A DNA stretch of 64,000 nucleotides from Pelagibius sp. (lineage in GTDB: Bacteria > Pseudomonadota > Alphaproteobacteria > Kiloniellales > Kiloniellaceae). Below, in pieces: positions 1 to 9,035 of this stretch (its first letter is position 1; each line of letters opens with the position of its first letter). Made by a program: the position numbers and the translations under genes. Under the pieces are notes generated by a model. The model did no database searches, was not told the DNA's origin, and saw only the letters and a program-made list of their open reading frames with translations. The stretch covers positions 1 through 64,000 of the forward strand of contig NZ_JANQOI010000104.1 of the NCBI RefSeq assembly GCF_028289705.1, given 5' to 3'.

Positions 1-1245
1 GGCCGCAGCCGCAAGACCGGCTGCACCCGCTGCCTGGACGTCTGCCCAACCTCGGCCATCACCTCCGCCGGCGACACGGTGGAGATCGATCCGCTGGTCT
101 GCGCCGGCTGCGGGTCCTGCGCTTCGGTCTGCCCCACCGGCGCCGCCACCTATCAGCTCCCCGCCGGCGACAGCCTCTTCGAGCGGCTGCGCAGCCTCCT
201 GGGCGCCTACCGCAAGGCCGGAGGAGCGGCACCGCTGCTGCTGCTCCACGACGATACCCATGGGGCGGAGGTGATCGCGCTTTCCGCGCGCCTGGGCCGC
301 GGCCTGCCGGCCCGCGTCCTGCCGTTCCCGCTGAACGAGGTGACCCAGGTGGGGATCGATTTCCTCGCCGCCGCCTTCGCTTACGGCGCCGAGCAGGTGG
401 TCGTCCTGGCCGACCCGAAGAAGCGCGACGAGCTGGGCGGCCTCGCCGGGCAGATCGGCCTCGCCGAGACCGTGCTCAGCGGCCTCGGCTACGGCGGCGG
501 ACGCCTGCAGGTGATCGAGGCGGACGATCCGGAAGCGGTGGAAGCGCAGCTCTATACCCTGGCGCCGCCGGAGCAAAGCATGGCGGGGGGCAACTTCCTG
601 CCCCTCGGTGGCAAGCGCAGCCGCGCCTTTCTGGCGCTGCGCCACCTGCACGAGAAGGCGCCGCAGCCGGTCGACCTGCTGCCCCTGCCGCCGGGCGCGC
701 CCTTCGGTGCCGTGAAAGTCGACACCGAAGGCTGCACCCTCTGCCTGGCCTGCGTCGGCGCCTGCCCCACCGGCGCCCTGCTGGACGACGAGACCAAACC
801 CTGGCTGGGGTTCAAGGAGGATGCCTGCGTGCAGTGCGGGCTCTGCCGCACCACCTGCCCGGAATCGGTGATCAGCCTGGAGCCGCGGCTCAACTTCACC
901 GCCGAGGCCATGAGTGCGGTGATGCTGAACGAGGCCGAGCCCTTCCACTGTATCCGCTGCGGCAAGCCCTTCGGCGTGCGCCAGTCCATCGAGCGCATCG
1001 CCGAACAGCTCGCGGGCAAGCACCACATGTTCCAGGGCAGCGACCAGATCGAGCGCATCATGATGTGCGAGGACTGCCGCGTCGTGGTGCAGTTCGAAAG
1101 CCCCGACGACCCCTTCGGCGCCGGCCCGCGCCCGACCCCGCGCACCACCGACGACTACCTGCGTGAGCGCGAGATCGAGGAGGCGCGCCAGAAGCTCCTG
1201 GCCGAACGCGCCGCCGCCAAGAACGGCGGCTCGCAGGACGGCTGA
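1..1245 (+). CDS. 4Fe-4S polyferredoxin (5' end outside window)
   Basis: The reading frame is open from the first base, so the gene starts upstream; 414 C-terminal residues are present. Iron-sulfur motifs visible in order are CTRCLDVCP (residues 8-16 of the fragment), CAGCGSCASVCP (about 34), CTLCLACVGACP (about 245) and CVQCGLCRTTCP (about 276). Two further Cys pairs, CIRC (317) and CEDC (about 356), could bind another metal or cluster. A roughly 200-residue non-ferredoxin stretch separates the two ferredoxin pairs. Family knowledge: such multi-cluster proteins relay electrons to or from redox enzymes, and in alphaproteobacteria often sit near formate dehydrogenase genes. The nearby moaA fits a molybdoenzyme context, but the partner is not in view, so the electron route is inference. 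An internal GTG at 79 is not the true start, because a ferredoxin motif lies before it. Confidence 0.85.
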   Translation, partial: GRSRKTGCTRCLDVCPTSAITSAGDTVEIDPLVCAGCGSCASVCPTGAATYQLPAGDSLFERLRSLLGAYRKAGGAAPLLLLHDDTHGAEVIALSARLGRGLPARVLPFPLNEVTQVGIDFLAAAFAYGAEQVVVLADPKKRDELGGLAGQIGLAETVLSGLGYGGGRLQVIEADDPEAVEAQLYTLAPPEQSMAGGNFLPLGGKRSRAFLALRHLHEKAPQPVDLLPLPPGAPFGAVKVDTEGCTLCLACVGACPTGALLDDETKPWLGFKEDACVQCGLCRTTCPESVISLEPRLNFTAEAMSAVMLNEAEPFHCIRCGKPFGVRQSIERIAEQLAGKHHMFQGSDQIERIMMCEDCRVVVQFESPDDPFGAGPRPTPRTTDDYLREREIEEARQKLLAERAAAKNGGSQDG

Positions 1246-1288
1246 CGGGTTAATCGCCTTTTCACGGGCGGCGCGCTAGGCTCTGCCC

Positions 1289-2152
1289 ATGACCGAGCTC
1301 GACCCGCGCCTCAACGCCTATCGCGCCGACCTGGCGGCAGTAGCCCTCGAAGGCCGGGTGCCGGCTTCGCGCTTCACCGAAGGCCGCCCGGCCGGTATCG
1401 CGCGCGGTATCGTCGATCTGCGGCGGGCGCCGGACGCGCGCGCCGGCCTCGACACCCAGCTCCTCTTTGGCGAGGCGGTCACGGTCTACGACGAAGCCGA
1501 CGGCTGGGCCTGGGTGCAGAACGAAACCGACGGCTATGTCGGCTACCTGGAAAGCGCCACCCTGGGCGCGGCGCCACCCGAGCCGACCCATCGGGTCACC
1601 GCCCTGCGCAGCTATCTCTTCCCCGAACCGAACCTGAAGGCGCCGCCGCTGGACTGCCTCAGCATCGCCTCGCCGCTCTCCGTGACCGGCATGGAAGGCG
1701 ACTATGCGGTCCTGGCCGGCGGCGGCTTCGTCTATGGCAAGCACATCGCGCCGCTTGAAGATATGGAGCCTGACTTCGTGGCGACGGCTTTGCGGTTCCT
1801 CGGCACGCCCTACTACTGGGGCGGGCGCAGCAGCGTCGGGCTGGACTGCTCAACCCTGGTTCAACTTTCTCTCTCCTGTGCGGGCATTGCCCTACGTCGC
1901 GACTCCTACCAGCAGGCAAGCACCGTGGGCGAAGCGCTCAACGGTCTGCCCGGGGAGATCGCGCTTGAGCGCGGCGACCTCGTCTATTCGCCGGGGCACG
2001 TGGCCATCATGCTGGACGCCGAGCGGGTCGTGCACGCCAACGCCTTCACCATGAGCGTGGCCGTCGAAACGCTGGCGGCGCTGGAGGGGCGGGTGCGCGC
2101 GGAGACCGGCGGCGGCTTCACCGCGGTGCGGCGTATTCCCTCAGATCGCTGA
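1289..2152 (+). CDS. NlpC/P60 (C40) cell-wall hydrolase with SH3-like domains
   Basis: 287 residues. The C-terminal third is an NlpC/P60 cysteine peptidase: YYWGGRSSVGLDCSTLVQ carries the catalytic Cys187, with His237 in GHVAI and a third polar position near His249/Asn251. The first 150 residues form two SH3-like segments (for example WAWVQNETDGYVGYL), which in this family bind peptidoglycan or position the substrate. Known members cleave the D-Glu/meso-diaminopimelate bond of stem peptides. No signal peptide is apparent, so it may act on imported muropeptides in the cytoplasm or use another exit route. It starts 43 bp after the polyferredoxin gene; a functional link is not evident. Confidence 0.88.
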   Translation: MTELDPRLNAYRADLAAVALEGRVPASRFTEGRPAGIARGIVDLRRAPDARAGLDTQLLFGEAVTVYDEADGWAWVQNETDGYVGYLESATLGAAPPEPTHRVTALRSYLFPEPNLKAPPLDCLSIASPLSVTGMEGDYAVLAGGGFVYGKHIAPLEDMEPDFVATALRFLGTPYYWGGRSSVGLDCSTLVQLSLSCAGIALRRDSYQQASTVGEALNGLPGEIALERGDLVYSPGHVAIMLDAERVVHANAFTMSVAVETLAALEGRVRAETGGGFTAVRRIPSDR

Positions 2153-2157
2153 AAGCC

Positions 2158-2475
2158 CTACTGCGCCGGCAAGGGCGGCGGACCGCCACCGCCCTGCTGC
2201 GCCTCACAGAGAGCCTCGGCCCGGCTCTTGAACAGGCTCGCCTGCGCCTGGGTGATGGTTCCCTCCTCGGCCATGCGGTCGATGTCGGCGGCCCGCTCGG
2301 CCAGGCAGCGCGCCACCGGATCGTTCGCCGCCGGCGCCGCGCTTTCGGGCGGCGGGAAGAGGTCGTCGCGGTGCATCCAGGCCAAGGCGGCGGCCATCAG
2401 CAGCGCCACGCCCAGCGCGACGACGCGCGCTGCGGGACGGTCTAGAAAAGAGACCTGTTCGGAAGATTCGGCCAT
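2158..2475 (-). CDS. small single-pass membrane protein, unknown function
   Basis: 105 residues from the ATG at 2475; a TTG at 2511 would add 12 residues but is less likely. One hydrophobic helix (about residues 15-35, rich in Ala, Val and Leu) is followed by a Pro/Ala linker and a short helical domain with two cysteines (ARCLAE and EALCEA), ending in a Gly/Pro-rich tail. This suggests an inner-membrane anchor with a periplasmic domain possibly closed by a disulfide. It is convergent with the NlpC/P60 gene and divergent from moaA. I recognise no family. The coding call rests on the start, the membrane helix and the conserved-looking Cys spacing. Confidence 0.6.
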   Translation of the reverse strand: MAESSEQVSFLDRPAARVVALGVALLMAAALAWMHRDDLFPPPESAAPAANDPVARCLAERAADIDRMAEEGTITQAQASLFKSRAEALCEAQQGGGGPPPLPAQ

Positions 2476-2615
2476 TCGCCCGACGCTAACGGGCCCGGAG
2501 AAGACCCGCAAGCCGCTGATTTACAGCGCTGAACGGCACCTCGCCGAATGGTGTTTGCCCGTACAAAAGTTGGGGGCGACGTGGCGGCCCCTTGCTATTA
2601 TTTTGTTAAGGAGCA

Positions 2616-2756
2616 ATGAACTCCGGCCCGACCGGGCTCAGGTTGGGCCGGTCTGCGTTGGAACGAGAGGGTTGGGAGAGCGTTGATGGCCGAGATGATC
2701 GATCCCTTCGGGCGGGCGATCACCTATCTGCGCGTATCGGTGACGGATCGTTGTGA
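2616..2756 (+). other. possible leader ORF overlapping the moaA start
   Basis: An ATG at 2616 has a strong Shine-Dalgarno (AAGGAG, 2608-2613) and opens a 46-codon frame. It runs through the moaA start in a different frame and stops at 2756. The peptide is Arg/Gly-rich with no recognisable domain. It could be a chance ORF or a leader affecting moaA translation. Only the ribosome-binding site argues for it. Confidence 0.25.
2623..2651 (+). promoter_or_regulatory. hairpin in the moaA leader
   Basis: CCGGCCC (2623-2629) pairs with GGGCCGG (2645-2651) around a 15-nt loop. It lies about 35 bases before the moaA ATG and inside the possible leader ORF. It does not resemble the much larger Moco riboswitch. 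Confidence 0.3.
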
Positions 2757-3687
2757 TTTCCGCTGTGTCTACTGCATGGCGGAAAACATGACCTTCCTGC
2801 CGAAGGCGGAGATCCTCAGCCTGGAAGAGCTGGACCGGGTGTGCAGTGCCTTCGTGCGCCGCGGCGTGAAGAAGCTGCGCATGACCGGCGGCGAACCGCT
2901 GGTGCGCCGCGACATCATGACCCTCTTCCGCTCCCTCGCGCGCCATCTGGAGAGCGGCGCCCTGGAGGAGCTGACCCTCACCACCAACGGCAGCCAGTTG
3001 GGCCGCTTCGCCCATGAGCTGGCGGACATCGGCGTGAGGCGCGTGAACGTCTCCCTCGACACCCTGAACCCCGACAAGTTCACCGCCATCACCCGCTGGG
3101 GCAAACTCGACCAGGTGATGGAGGGACTGGAGGCCGCCAGGCGCGCCGGTCTGCAGATCAAGATCAACACCGTGGCCCTGCGCGGCGTCAACGACGACGA
3201 GGTGCACCGGCTGATCGCGTGGTGCGGCGACGAAGGCTATGACCTCACCTTCATCGAAGTGATGCCCATGGGCGACATTGGCGGCGAGACCCGGGTCGAT
3301 CAGTACTGGCCGCTGTCCATGCTACGCGGCGAACTGGCCGAGAAGTGGACGCTGGACGAGATCGACTACAAGACCGGCGGTCCGGCCCGCTATGTGCGGG
3401 TCAAGGAGACCGGCGGGCGCCTCGGCTTCATCACGCCGATGACCCATAACTTCTGCGAAAGCTGCAACCGGGTGCGGCTCACCTGCACCGGCACGCTTTA
3501 CATGTGCCTGGGCCAGGAAGATGCCGCCGACCTGCGCGCGCCCCTGCGCGCCAGCGACGACGACGCGCTGCTCGACGCGGCTGTCACCGAGGCCATCGCC
3601 CGCAAGCCCAAGGGCCACGATTTCGTCATCGACCGCCGCCGCAAGCAGCCCGCCGTCTCCCGCCACATGAGCGTCACCGGCGGCTGA
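2686..3687 (+). CDS. moaA: GTP 3',8-cyclase MoaA
   Basis: 333 residues. A radical-SAM enzyme that rearranges GTP to 3',8-cyclo-dihydro-GTP, the first step of molybdenum cofactor synthesis, in the cytoplasm. The N-terminal radical-SAM cluster motif is C23-x3-C27-x2-C30 ([10 protein letters not shown]). The C-terminal substrate cluster is C257-x2-C260-x13-C274 ([11 protein letters not shown]...C), spaced as in MoaA. The MTGGEP motif binds SAM, and the protein ends in the Gly-Gly tail typical of MoaA. Start chosen at ATG 2686, preceded by GGGAGAG; a TTG at 2683 is in frame but too close to the Shine-Dalgarno. Length is normal. The polyferredoxin upstream and the secreted protein downstream may share a molybdoenzyme context. 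Confidence 0.97.
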   Translation: MAEMIDPFGRAITYLRVSVTDRCDFRCVYCMAENMTFLPKAEILSLEELDRVCSAFVRRGVKKLRMTGGEPLVRRDIMTLFRSLARHLESGALEELTLTTNGSQLGRFAHELADIGVRRVNVSLDTLNPDKFTAITRWGKLDQVMEGLEAARRAGLQIKINTVALRGVNDDEVHRLIAWCGDEGYDLTFIEVMPMGDIGGETRVDQYWPLSMLRGELAEKWTLDEIDYKTGGPARYVRVKETGGRLGFITPMTHNFCESCNRVRLTCTGTLYMCLGQEDAADLRAPLRASDDDALLDAAVTEAIARKPKGHDFVIDRRRKQPAVSRHMSVTGG

Positions 3688-3739
3688 TCGGCTCCCGCCG
3701 CTTCGCTATTCGCCCACCTTCCCTACTGGCCCCGCCTCC

Positions 3740-4255
3740 CTACTGAATGGAGACCTGGTGCGCGAACTCGCGGCCGTTGGAGATGGTGATCTGCTTGAAG
3801 CCCATCATCTTCACCAGATCGAAGAAGGTGAAGTAGTCCTCCACGCCGAGCTCGGTGAAGATCGGCAGCAGCCGGGCCACCGCCGTCATCTGGGCGAAGA
3901 TCGCCCGGGCGCGGTAGACCGTGTCGATGCGCTCGTCGCTCAGGGCGACGATGATCAGCTTCTCGGCCTCGGTTCCCTTGGCGAAGATGGCCGCCGTCGG
4001 CGGATAGGGCGCCTTGTTCTGCTCGCTGGTGATGCCGGTGACGAAGGCGATGCGGGCCTTGCGGGAGGCTTCCGGCAGGGTGTAGGCGCGTGCCTCATAG
4101 ACTTCGCGGGAGGTCGGCTCGGGATAGTAGTAGCCGGCATGACGGTCGGCCGCCTGCGCCGGTCCCGCCGCGAGGCTTCCCAGAATCACGGCCAGGGCCG
4201 GCAGGCTCCTCGCCGCCGCCCGCCATTGCCGTCCGAGCCGTCGCCAGATGTGCAT
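3740..4255 (-). CDS. secreted conserved protein of unknown function
   Basis: 171 residues from ATG 4255. Residues 1-36 form a signal peptide (basic start, ALAVILGSLAAGPAQAA end), so the mature protein is periplasmic. The mature part starts with a Tyr-rich segment (HAGYYYPEP) and is a compact alpha/beta-like domain ending SNGREFAHQVSIQ, with no catalytic motif I can name. I recall similar small exported proteins beside moaA in related genomes carrying a doubtful molybdopterin-guanine dinucleotide annotation; the sequence here shows no nucleotidyltransferase motif. It is convergent with moaA and ends 52 bp from it. Confidence 0.7.
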   Translation of the reverse strand: MHIWRRLGRQWRAAARSLPALAVILGSLAAGPAQAADRHAGYYYPEPTSREVYEARAYTLPEASRKARIAFVTGITSEQNKAPYPPTAAIFAKGTEAEKLIIVALSDERIDTVYRARAIFAQMTAVARLLPIFTELGVEDYFTFFDLVKMMGFKQITISNGREFAHQVSIQ

Positions 4256-4510
4256 AGACTGTCTCCCAGTTCGCAGCGTCGTTCTTGATTGATCCGCAGC
4301 CTGCGGGAGACCCGCGGCTTTGGCAAGGCCGGCATCGCACGGGGACGAGGGTTCACTCCGAACCGGCCGCACCTGCGCGGGCTGGCGCGCCCCGCAGGCG
4401 GCGCTATACTCCTGCTCTACCGGCCAGGCGCCCGGACACCAGACCCATCAGGACTCATCAGCGCAGATACCCATTCCCCGACCATTTTCCCCCGAGAGGA
4501 CAGCCCGGCC

Positions 4511-5278
4511 GTGACGGATCCGAAATTTGCGCTCGTCGCCAGCGATACGCCTGAAGCGGCGGAGGCCTTGCAGCGCCTGCAGAAGCGCTACGGCACCGGC
4601 GACCCGGAGACGGCCGAGGTCGTCGTTGCCCTGGGGGGCGACGGCCTGATGCTGGAAACGCTGCACCGCTTCCTCGACCGGGGCCTGCCCATCTATGGGA
4701 TGAACTGCGGCACCGTCGGCTTCCTGATGAACCAGTATCACGAGGACGACCTGCCCGAGCGGCTGGCGGCCGCGGAGCAGGCGACCCTGCATCCCCTGCG
4801 CATGGAGGTGGAGCGCTCCAACGGCGAGACCTGCGATGCCATCGCCATCAACGAGGTCTCGCTGCTGCGCGAGGGGCGCCAGGCGGCCAAGGTCGGTATC
4901 TCGATCGACGGCGTCCAGCGCATGGAGGAGCTGATCTGCGACGGCGTTCTGGTGGCCACCCCCGCCGGCAGCACCGCCTACAACCTCTCCGCCCATGGCC
5001 CCATCGTGCCCATCGGCGGGCAGCTTCTGGCCCTGACGCCGATCAGCGCCTTTCGCCCGCGGCGCTGGCGCGGCGCCCTCCTCCCCGCCTCTGCCGAGGT
5101 GATCTTCGAAGTGCATGAAGCCGCCAAGCGGCCGGTCTCGGCAACGGCGGACTTCACCGAGGTGCGCGATGTAAAGCGGGTGCGGGTACGCGAGGACAAG
5201 AGCGTCGATCTGCACCTGCTCTTCGACCCCGAGCACGACCTGGAAGAGCGCATCATCAAGGAACAGTTCCAGCCCTAG
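4511..5278 (+). CDS. nadK: NAD kinase
   Basis: 255 residues from GTG 4511, preceded by GAGAGGA about ten bases upstream. Longer in-frame starts back to 4289 add a low-complexity extension unlike the family. Phosphorylates NAD to NADP in the cytosol. The GGDG motif is at residues 42-45 (ALGGDGLML), the NE motif at 114-115 (INEVSLLR), and the Gly-rich [18 protein letters not shown] segment follows. Length matches the short alphaproteobacterial NAD kinases. The stop overlaps the stop region of the convergent LysR gene by four bases. Confidence 0.95.
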   Translation: MTDPKFALVASDTPEAAEALQRLQKRYGTGDPETAEVVVALGGDGLMLETLHRFLDRGLPIYGMNCGTVGFLMNQYHEDDLPERLAAAEQATLHPLRMEVERSNGETCDAIAINEVSLLREGRQAAKVGISIDGVQRMEELICDGVLVATPAGSTAYNLSAHGPIVPIGGQLLALTPISAFRPRRWRGALLPASAEVIFEVHEAAKRPVSATADFTEVRDVKRVRVREDKSVDLHLLFDPEHDLEERIIKEQFQP

Positions 5279-6150
5279 GAGCGCGCGAAGACAGCCTCGA
5301 CCCAGGCCGCCACCGCCTTGATCCGCGGCAGAACGGCGAGCTCCGCATGGACCAGCAGCCAGACTTCGCGCTGCGGCCCTTTCATGCCCCTCGGGAATGG
5401 CAGTTTCCTGAGGCGCCGATCCCGGGCCGCGACCAGGGACGGCAACAAGGACCGTCCGCAGCCGCCGGCGACCGCCTCATGGGCTGTCTCCACGTCGTTG
5501 ACCCGCAAGGGCGCGGCCTTTGAGCCTTCCTTGCGGATCGCCGCCTCCAGCCAGCGCGCCTGGGGGAGGTGGGCCATGGTCTCGTCGTAGGTAATCCAGG
5601 GCTGGGATCGCGCCGCGTCGTTTGACTGCTCCGCAGCCGTGTAGGCAGCGAAGTCCAGCCGGCCGACAAGGCGTGTCTTGACCTGCATGCCCCCGCCGCG
5701 CGGCCGCGCGAAACGCAGTGCCATGTCGGCCTCGCGCCGCGTGAGGCTGAGGTCGCGGCTCTCCGCGATCAGCTCAAGCCCGAGACCTGCATGACGTCCG
5801 GCGAGTTTCGGCACTTCCGGGATCAGCACTCGGTTGGTGATGTAAGGAACGCTCGTCAGCCGCACCACGCCGGTCACTTCGTCCACGCCGACATCGCCGG
5901 GCCCGATCTCTGCGAGATCGCGCTCCATACGCTCAGCGACAGCGCAGAGGGACCGGCCTGCCTCCGTCAGTTCGAGGCGGCCGTCCAGCTGTCTCTGATA
6001 GAGCCTTTGCCCAAGGGCCGCCTGCAGTGCGGTCAGCCGGCGCGTCACGGTCGTGGCGTCGACGCCGAGCTGCCGGGCTGCGGCGGCCAGCCGCCCGGCA
6101 CGGCCGACGGCCAGGACATAGCGCAGATCGTTCCAGTTCACATTCTGCAA
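5275..6150 (-). CDS. LysR-family transcriptional regulator
   Basis: 291 residues if it starts at TTG 6150; a GTG at 6141 is an equally possible start and neither has a clear Shine-Dalgarno. Residues 5-62 are the winged helix-turn-helix ([19 protein letters not shown]), followed by a substrate-binding domain. It is divergent from the YciI gene at 6243, with 90 bp of palindrome-rich DNA between them, so it probably controls that gene and itself. The effector is unknown. Confidence 0.9.
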   Translation of the reverse strand: MQNVNWNDLRYVLAVGRAGRLAAAARQLGVDATTVTRRLTALQAALGQRLYQRQLDGRLELTEAGRSLCAVAERMERDLAEIGPGDVGVDEVTGVVRLTSVPYITNRVLIPEVPKLAGRHAGLGLELIAESRDLSLTRREADMALRFARPRGGGMQVKTRLVGRLDFAAYTAAEQSNDAARSQPWITYDETMAHLPQARWLEAAIRKEGSKAAPLRVNDVETAHEAVAGGCGRSLLPSLVAARDRRLRKLPFPRGMKGPQREVWLLVHAELAVLPRIKAVAAWVEAVFARS

Positions 6151-6185
6151 TTCTGCAGTTTCTATCTCAGAAGTTCGGATAGCTC

Positions 6186-6229
6186 CTGCAAGAATGCAGC
6201 TATAGGCTTGGCGGTCAAGACAAGCCTAT
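6186..6229. promoter_or_regulatory. two inverted repeats between LysR and YciI genes
   Basis: CTGCAAGAATGCAG (6186-6199) is a perfect 5-bp-arm palindrome, and ATAGGCTTG (6202-6210) pairs with CAAGCCTAT (6221-6229) across 10 bases. Two TTCTGCA repeats lie just to the left (about 6142-6158). These are candidate LysR operators; the second could also be a hairpin in the YciI leader just before its Shine-Dalgarno (GGGAGAGA). Confidence 0.45.
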
Positions 6230-6242
6230 CGGGAGAGACCGC

Positions 6243-6539
6243 ATGCTTTACGTGGTGCTGTTCGAAGACAACGAGGAGCGGGGCACTGAACTGCGCCGGG
6301 AGCATCTGCCGGCCCACCTGGAGTTCCTTGAGCGATCCAAGGATCGCATCACCGCGGCCGGCCCCCTGCTCTCCGCCGCGAGCGCCGCCGAGGGCGGTCT
6401 CTGGCTGGTCGAGGCGAGAGACCGGGAGGCCGTCGAACGGTTGGTGAAGGACGACCCCTTCTGGCCAACCGGCTTGCGGCGCTCCTATCGCATTGCCGTC
6501 TGGAAGCAGGTCTTCGCCGCCGGGCATCGGTTGGTCTAG
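6243..6539 (+). CDS. YciI-family protein
   Basis: 98 residues, a single YciI-like ferredoxin-fold domain. It begins MLYVVLFEDN, then the conserved RREHLPAHLEFL His-containing segment, a Gly-Pro turn (AAGPLLSA) and the DDPFW motif typical of the family. Distant relatives are dimeric and bind small aromatic or chlorinated ligands, but the substrate here is unknown. Good Shine-Dalgarno (GGGAGAGA). The divergent LysR gene is its likely regulator. Confidence 0.88.
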   Translation: MLYVVLFEDNEERGTELRREHLPAHLEFLERSKDRITAAGPLLSAASAAEGGLWLVEARDREAVERLVKDDPFWPTGLRRSYRIAVWKQVFAAGHRLV

Positions 6540-6567
6540 AACTGATCATGTCGTGACGGAACCGGCA

Positions 6568-6921
6568 CTAGCCGGAATGGGCCAGGATGTTGAGAACCCG
6601 GCCGAAGGGATCGCGGACATAGAACCGCCGCACGCCCCAGGGCTCGTCGACGATGTCGTAAACGATGTCCATGTCCGCCGCCTTCGCCCGCTCATAGACG
6701 CGGTCCACGTCGTCGACCTCGATGGAGAGATCGGGAACGCTGGTGCCCGACCCGCCCTCGCTGGCAAAGCTCAGTTGCGGGGCGGCCGCGCCGTCGGAGG
6801 CCAGGGTCACGATCCAGCCGAAGTCCATGACGACCTTGAGACCGAGCAGCTCTTCATAGAAGGCGCGGGCGCGGGCCGGGTCGGCGGCAGCGACATTGGC
6901 GACGATGCGCTTGACGGTCAT
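6568..6921 (-). CDS. VOC-superfamily (glyoxalase-like) protein
   Basis: 117 residues, one vicinal-oxygen-chelate unit: ARARAFYEELLGLKVV near the start, VDDVDRVYERA in the middle and RRFYVRDPFGRVLNILAH at the end. Family members bind a metal and act as isomerases, dioxygenases or resistance proteins. With one unit it should dimerise to form the site; the usual C-terminal acidic ligand is not obvious, so activity is uncertain. Start ATG 6921 has a good GGAG. It is convergent with the YciI gene. Confidence 0.85.
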   Translation of the reverse strand: MTVKRIVANVAAADPARARAFYEELLGLKVVMDFGWIVTLASDGAAAPQLSFASEGGSGTSVPDLSIEVDDVDRVYERAKAADMDIVYDIVDEPWGVRRFYVRDPFGRVLNILAHSG

Positions 6922-7049
6922 ACGGTCTCCTTGGGTCGAGAGGTAGCCCCCCTGGAATCCTAAAGTGTTTCATGTTTTGACGGAACCAGCCCACGCCCCT
7001 TCCAGTGGTTTCGGATGCAAACCGCGGGGAATGCGGCTATGGGAGGAGC

Positions 7050-7541
7050 ATGGAGAAAATCCTGGTCAGTGCCTGCCTCCTCGGCCGGCCCGTCCGCTAC
7101 GACGGCGGCAGCAAGCGGCTGGACGACGCACTGCTGGAAACCTGGAACGCAGAGGGCCGGCTGGTGCCGGTCTGCCCGGAAGTGATGGCCGGCCTGCCCA
7201 CACCGCGCCCGCCCGCCGAGATCGAAGGCGGCCGCAACGGCGCGGCGGTGCTGGCGGGCGAAGCGCGCATCCTCGAAGACAGCGGCGGCGATGTTACAAA
7301 GGAGTTCCGCGCCGGAGCTCAAGCAGCGTTGTACGCGGCCGTCGAAAGCGGCTGCCGCTACGCCCTGCTGACCGACGGCAGCCCCTCCTGCGGCTCCGGC
7401 TTCATCCACAGCGGCGCCTTCGACGGGCGAACTGTGGCGGGCTTCGGCGTAGTGACCGCTCTGTTGCAGGAACATGGGATCACCGTGTTCTCCGAGAAAC
7501 AGATCAACGCGCTGGCGCAAGCGCTGGACACGAACGGATAG
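7050..7541 (+). CDS. DUF523 family protein
   Basis: 163 residues from ATG 7050, which has a strong GGGAGGAG; an in-frame ATG at 7005 lacks one. Conserved features: SACLLGRPVRYDG at the N-terminus, VPVCPEVMAGLPTPRPPAEI, and LLTDGSPSCGSGFIHSGAF, giving Cys residues in three conserved spots. The family is common in bacteria and sometimes fused to other domains. Its biochemical role is not established, though the Cys pattern suggests metal or sulfur chemistry. Stands alone here. Confidence 0.88.
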   Translation: MEKILVSACLLGRPVRYDGGSKRLDDALLETWNAEGRLVPVCPEVMAGLPTPRPPAEIEGGRNGAAVLAGEARILEDSGGDVTKEFRAGAQAALYAAVESGCRYALLTDGSPSCGSGFIHSGAFDGRTVAGFGVVTALLQEHGITVFSEKQINALAQALDTNG

Positions 7542-7631
7542 AAACTACGACCCTTCACATCGCTCCCCCTCGGCGCCATCTCTAGTGAAAGCCCGGCGCC
7601 CCCGCGTCGCAGAAAAACAGGGAGAGTGACG

Positions 7632-9035
7632 ATGCCGAAGAGCTCTCATCCGAACGCCGATCCCGAAGGCAAACGCCTGCCGATCAAGCTCGATTCCACC
7701 TCAAACGGCGAGTTCGTGCCGGTTCCGCTGGATGCGGTGAACCGCCGCGCCAACCGCCTGGCCCAGGACTGGGCGGGGGAGCATGCGAAGCGGCGCGGCC
7801 TTAGCCGCCGCGACTTCATGGTCTCGACCTGTGGCGCGGCCAGCACGCTGCTCGCCTTCAACGCCGCCAACGCCGCGGCGGGGCGGACCGGCGGCTACTT
7901 CGAACTGGAGCAAACGGTGGCCCTCGATCCGGAGATCGCGGCGGAGCGCCTGGGCGGGCGAGAGTTCGTCTTCGACGTCCAGGGCCACTTCGTCGGTGCC
8001 AACGGCATCGGGCGCACCGGTCTTGGGAATTCCAAGCAGTTCATCAAGGACATCTTCCTCGACTCCGACACCGACATGATGGTGCTTTCCTTCATCCCCT
8101 CGCGGCGCGAGAAGGAGCTGCTGTCCATCCAGGAGGCCGACGAGACCCGGCGCATCATCGACGAGATGGAGGGCACCAAGCGCCTTCTGATCCACGGCCG
8201 GGCCAACCCCAATCAGCCGGGCGACCTGGAGGGCATGGACGAGCTTGCCGAGACCTGGGGCGTGGTGGCCTGGAAGTGCTACACCCAGTGGGGACCGGGC
8301 GGCACCCCCGGCTTCTTCCTGCACGACGACATCGGGCTTCAGATGATCGAGAAGGCGCGGGCGCTGGGCGTGAAGAACATCTGCGTCCACAAGGGCCTGC
8401 CCTTCGGGCGGCAATCCTACGAACACTCCATCTGCAGCGACATCGGCGTGGTCGCCAAGATGTACCCCGACGTGAACTTTCTGGTCTACCACTCCGGCTT
8501 CATCAGCGGGCAGACGGAAGGCCCCTACGATCCCGACCGCGGCGAAGGCGTCGACGCGCTGATCCGCTCGGTGGAGGACAACGGCATCGGCCGCAACGCC
8601 AACGTCTATGCCGAGCTCGGCAGCACCTGGCGCTTTGCCATGCGCGACCCCGACAGCGCCGCCCACATCGTCGGCAAGCTGGTGAAGCACATCGGCGAGA
8701 AGAACGTGCTCTACGGCTCCGACTGCATCTGGTACGGCTCGCCCCAGGACCAGATCCAGGCCCTGCGCAGCTTCCAGATTTCAGAGGAACTGCAGGAGCG
8801 CCATGGCTATCCGAAGATCACCGACCGCCTGCGCGCCCAGGTCTTCGGCCTGAACGCCGCCCGCCCCTACAGCATCGACGTCGAGGAGGTGATGCAGCGC
8901 GCCCGCAACGACCGGGTGGAGCAGCGCCGAACGGCCTACCGCGAAACCCCGGACCCGCACTTCCTCACCTTCGGTCCGAAGACGCGAAGGGAGTTCCTCG
9001 CCAACCTGAAAGCCCGCGGCGGCTCGCCTGTTTAG
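7632..9035 (+). CDS. Tat-exported amidohydrolase (PF04909-like)
   Basis: 467 residues from ATG 7632 (GGGAGAG six bases before); a GTG at 7626 is too close to it. A twin-arginine motif, LSRRDFM, sits around residue 58 followed by a hydrophobic stretch ending NAANAAAG, so the folded enzyme is probably exported by Tat; the 57-residue lead before the motif is long. The body is a TIM-barrel amidohydrolase: FDVQGHFVGANG near the start, ICVHKGLPFG, FLVYHSGF, and YGSDCIWYG with the conserved Asp late. Relatives of the ACMSD/amidohydrolase_2 group decarboxylate or hydrolyse aromatic acids. The substrate is unknown. Confidence 0.88.
   Translation: MPKSSHPNADPEGKRLPIKLDSTSNGEFVPVPLDAVNRRANRLAQDWAGEHAKRRGLSRRDFMVSTCGAASTLLAFNAANAAAGRTGGYFELEQTVALDPEIAAERLGGREFVFDVQGHFVGANGIGRTGLGNSKQFIKDIFLDSDTDMMVLSFIPSRREKELLSIQEADETRRIIDEMEGTKRLLIHGRANPNQPGDLEGMDELAETWGVVAWKCYTQWGPGGTPGFFLHDDIGLQMIEKARALGVKNICVHKGLPFGRQSYEHSICSDIGVVAKMYPDVNFLVYHSGFISGQTEGPYDPDRGEGVDALIRSVEDNGIGRNANVYAELGSTWRFAMRDPDSAAHIVGKLVKHIGEKNVLYGSDCIWYGSPQDQIQALRSFQISEELQERHGYPKITDRLRAQVFGLNAARPYSIDVEEVMQRARNDRVEQRRTAYRETPDPHFLTFGPKTRREFLANLKARGGSPV

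Noticed and set aside
2523..2685. Moco riboswitch before moaA
   Set aside because: The leader has only one short hairpin, not the large conserved Moco fold.
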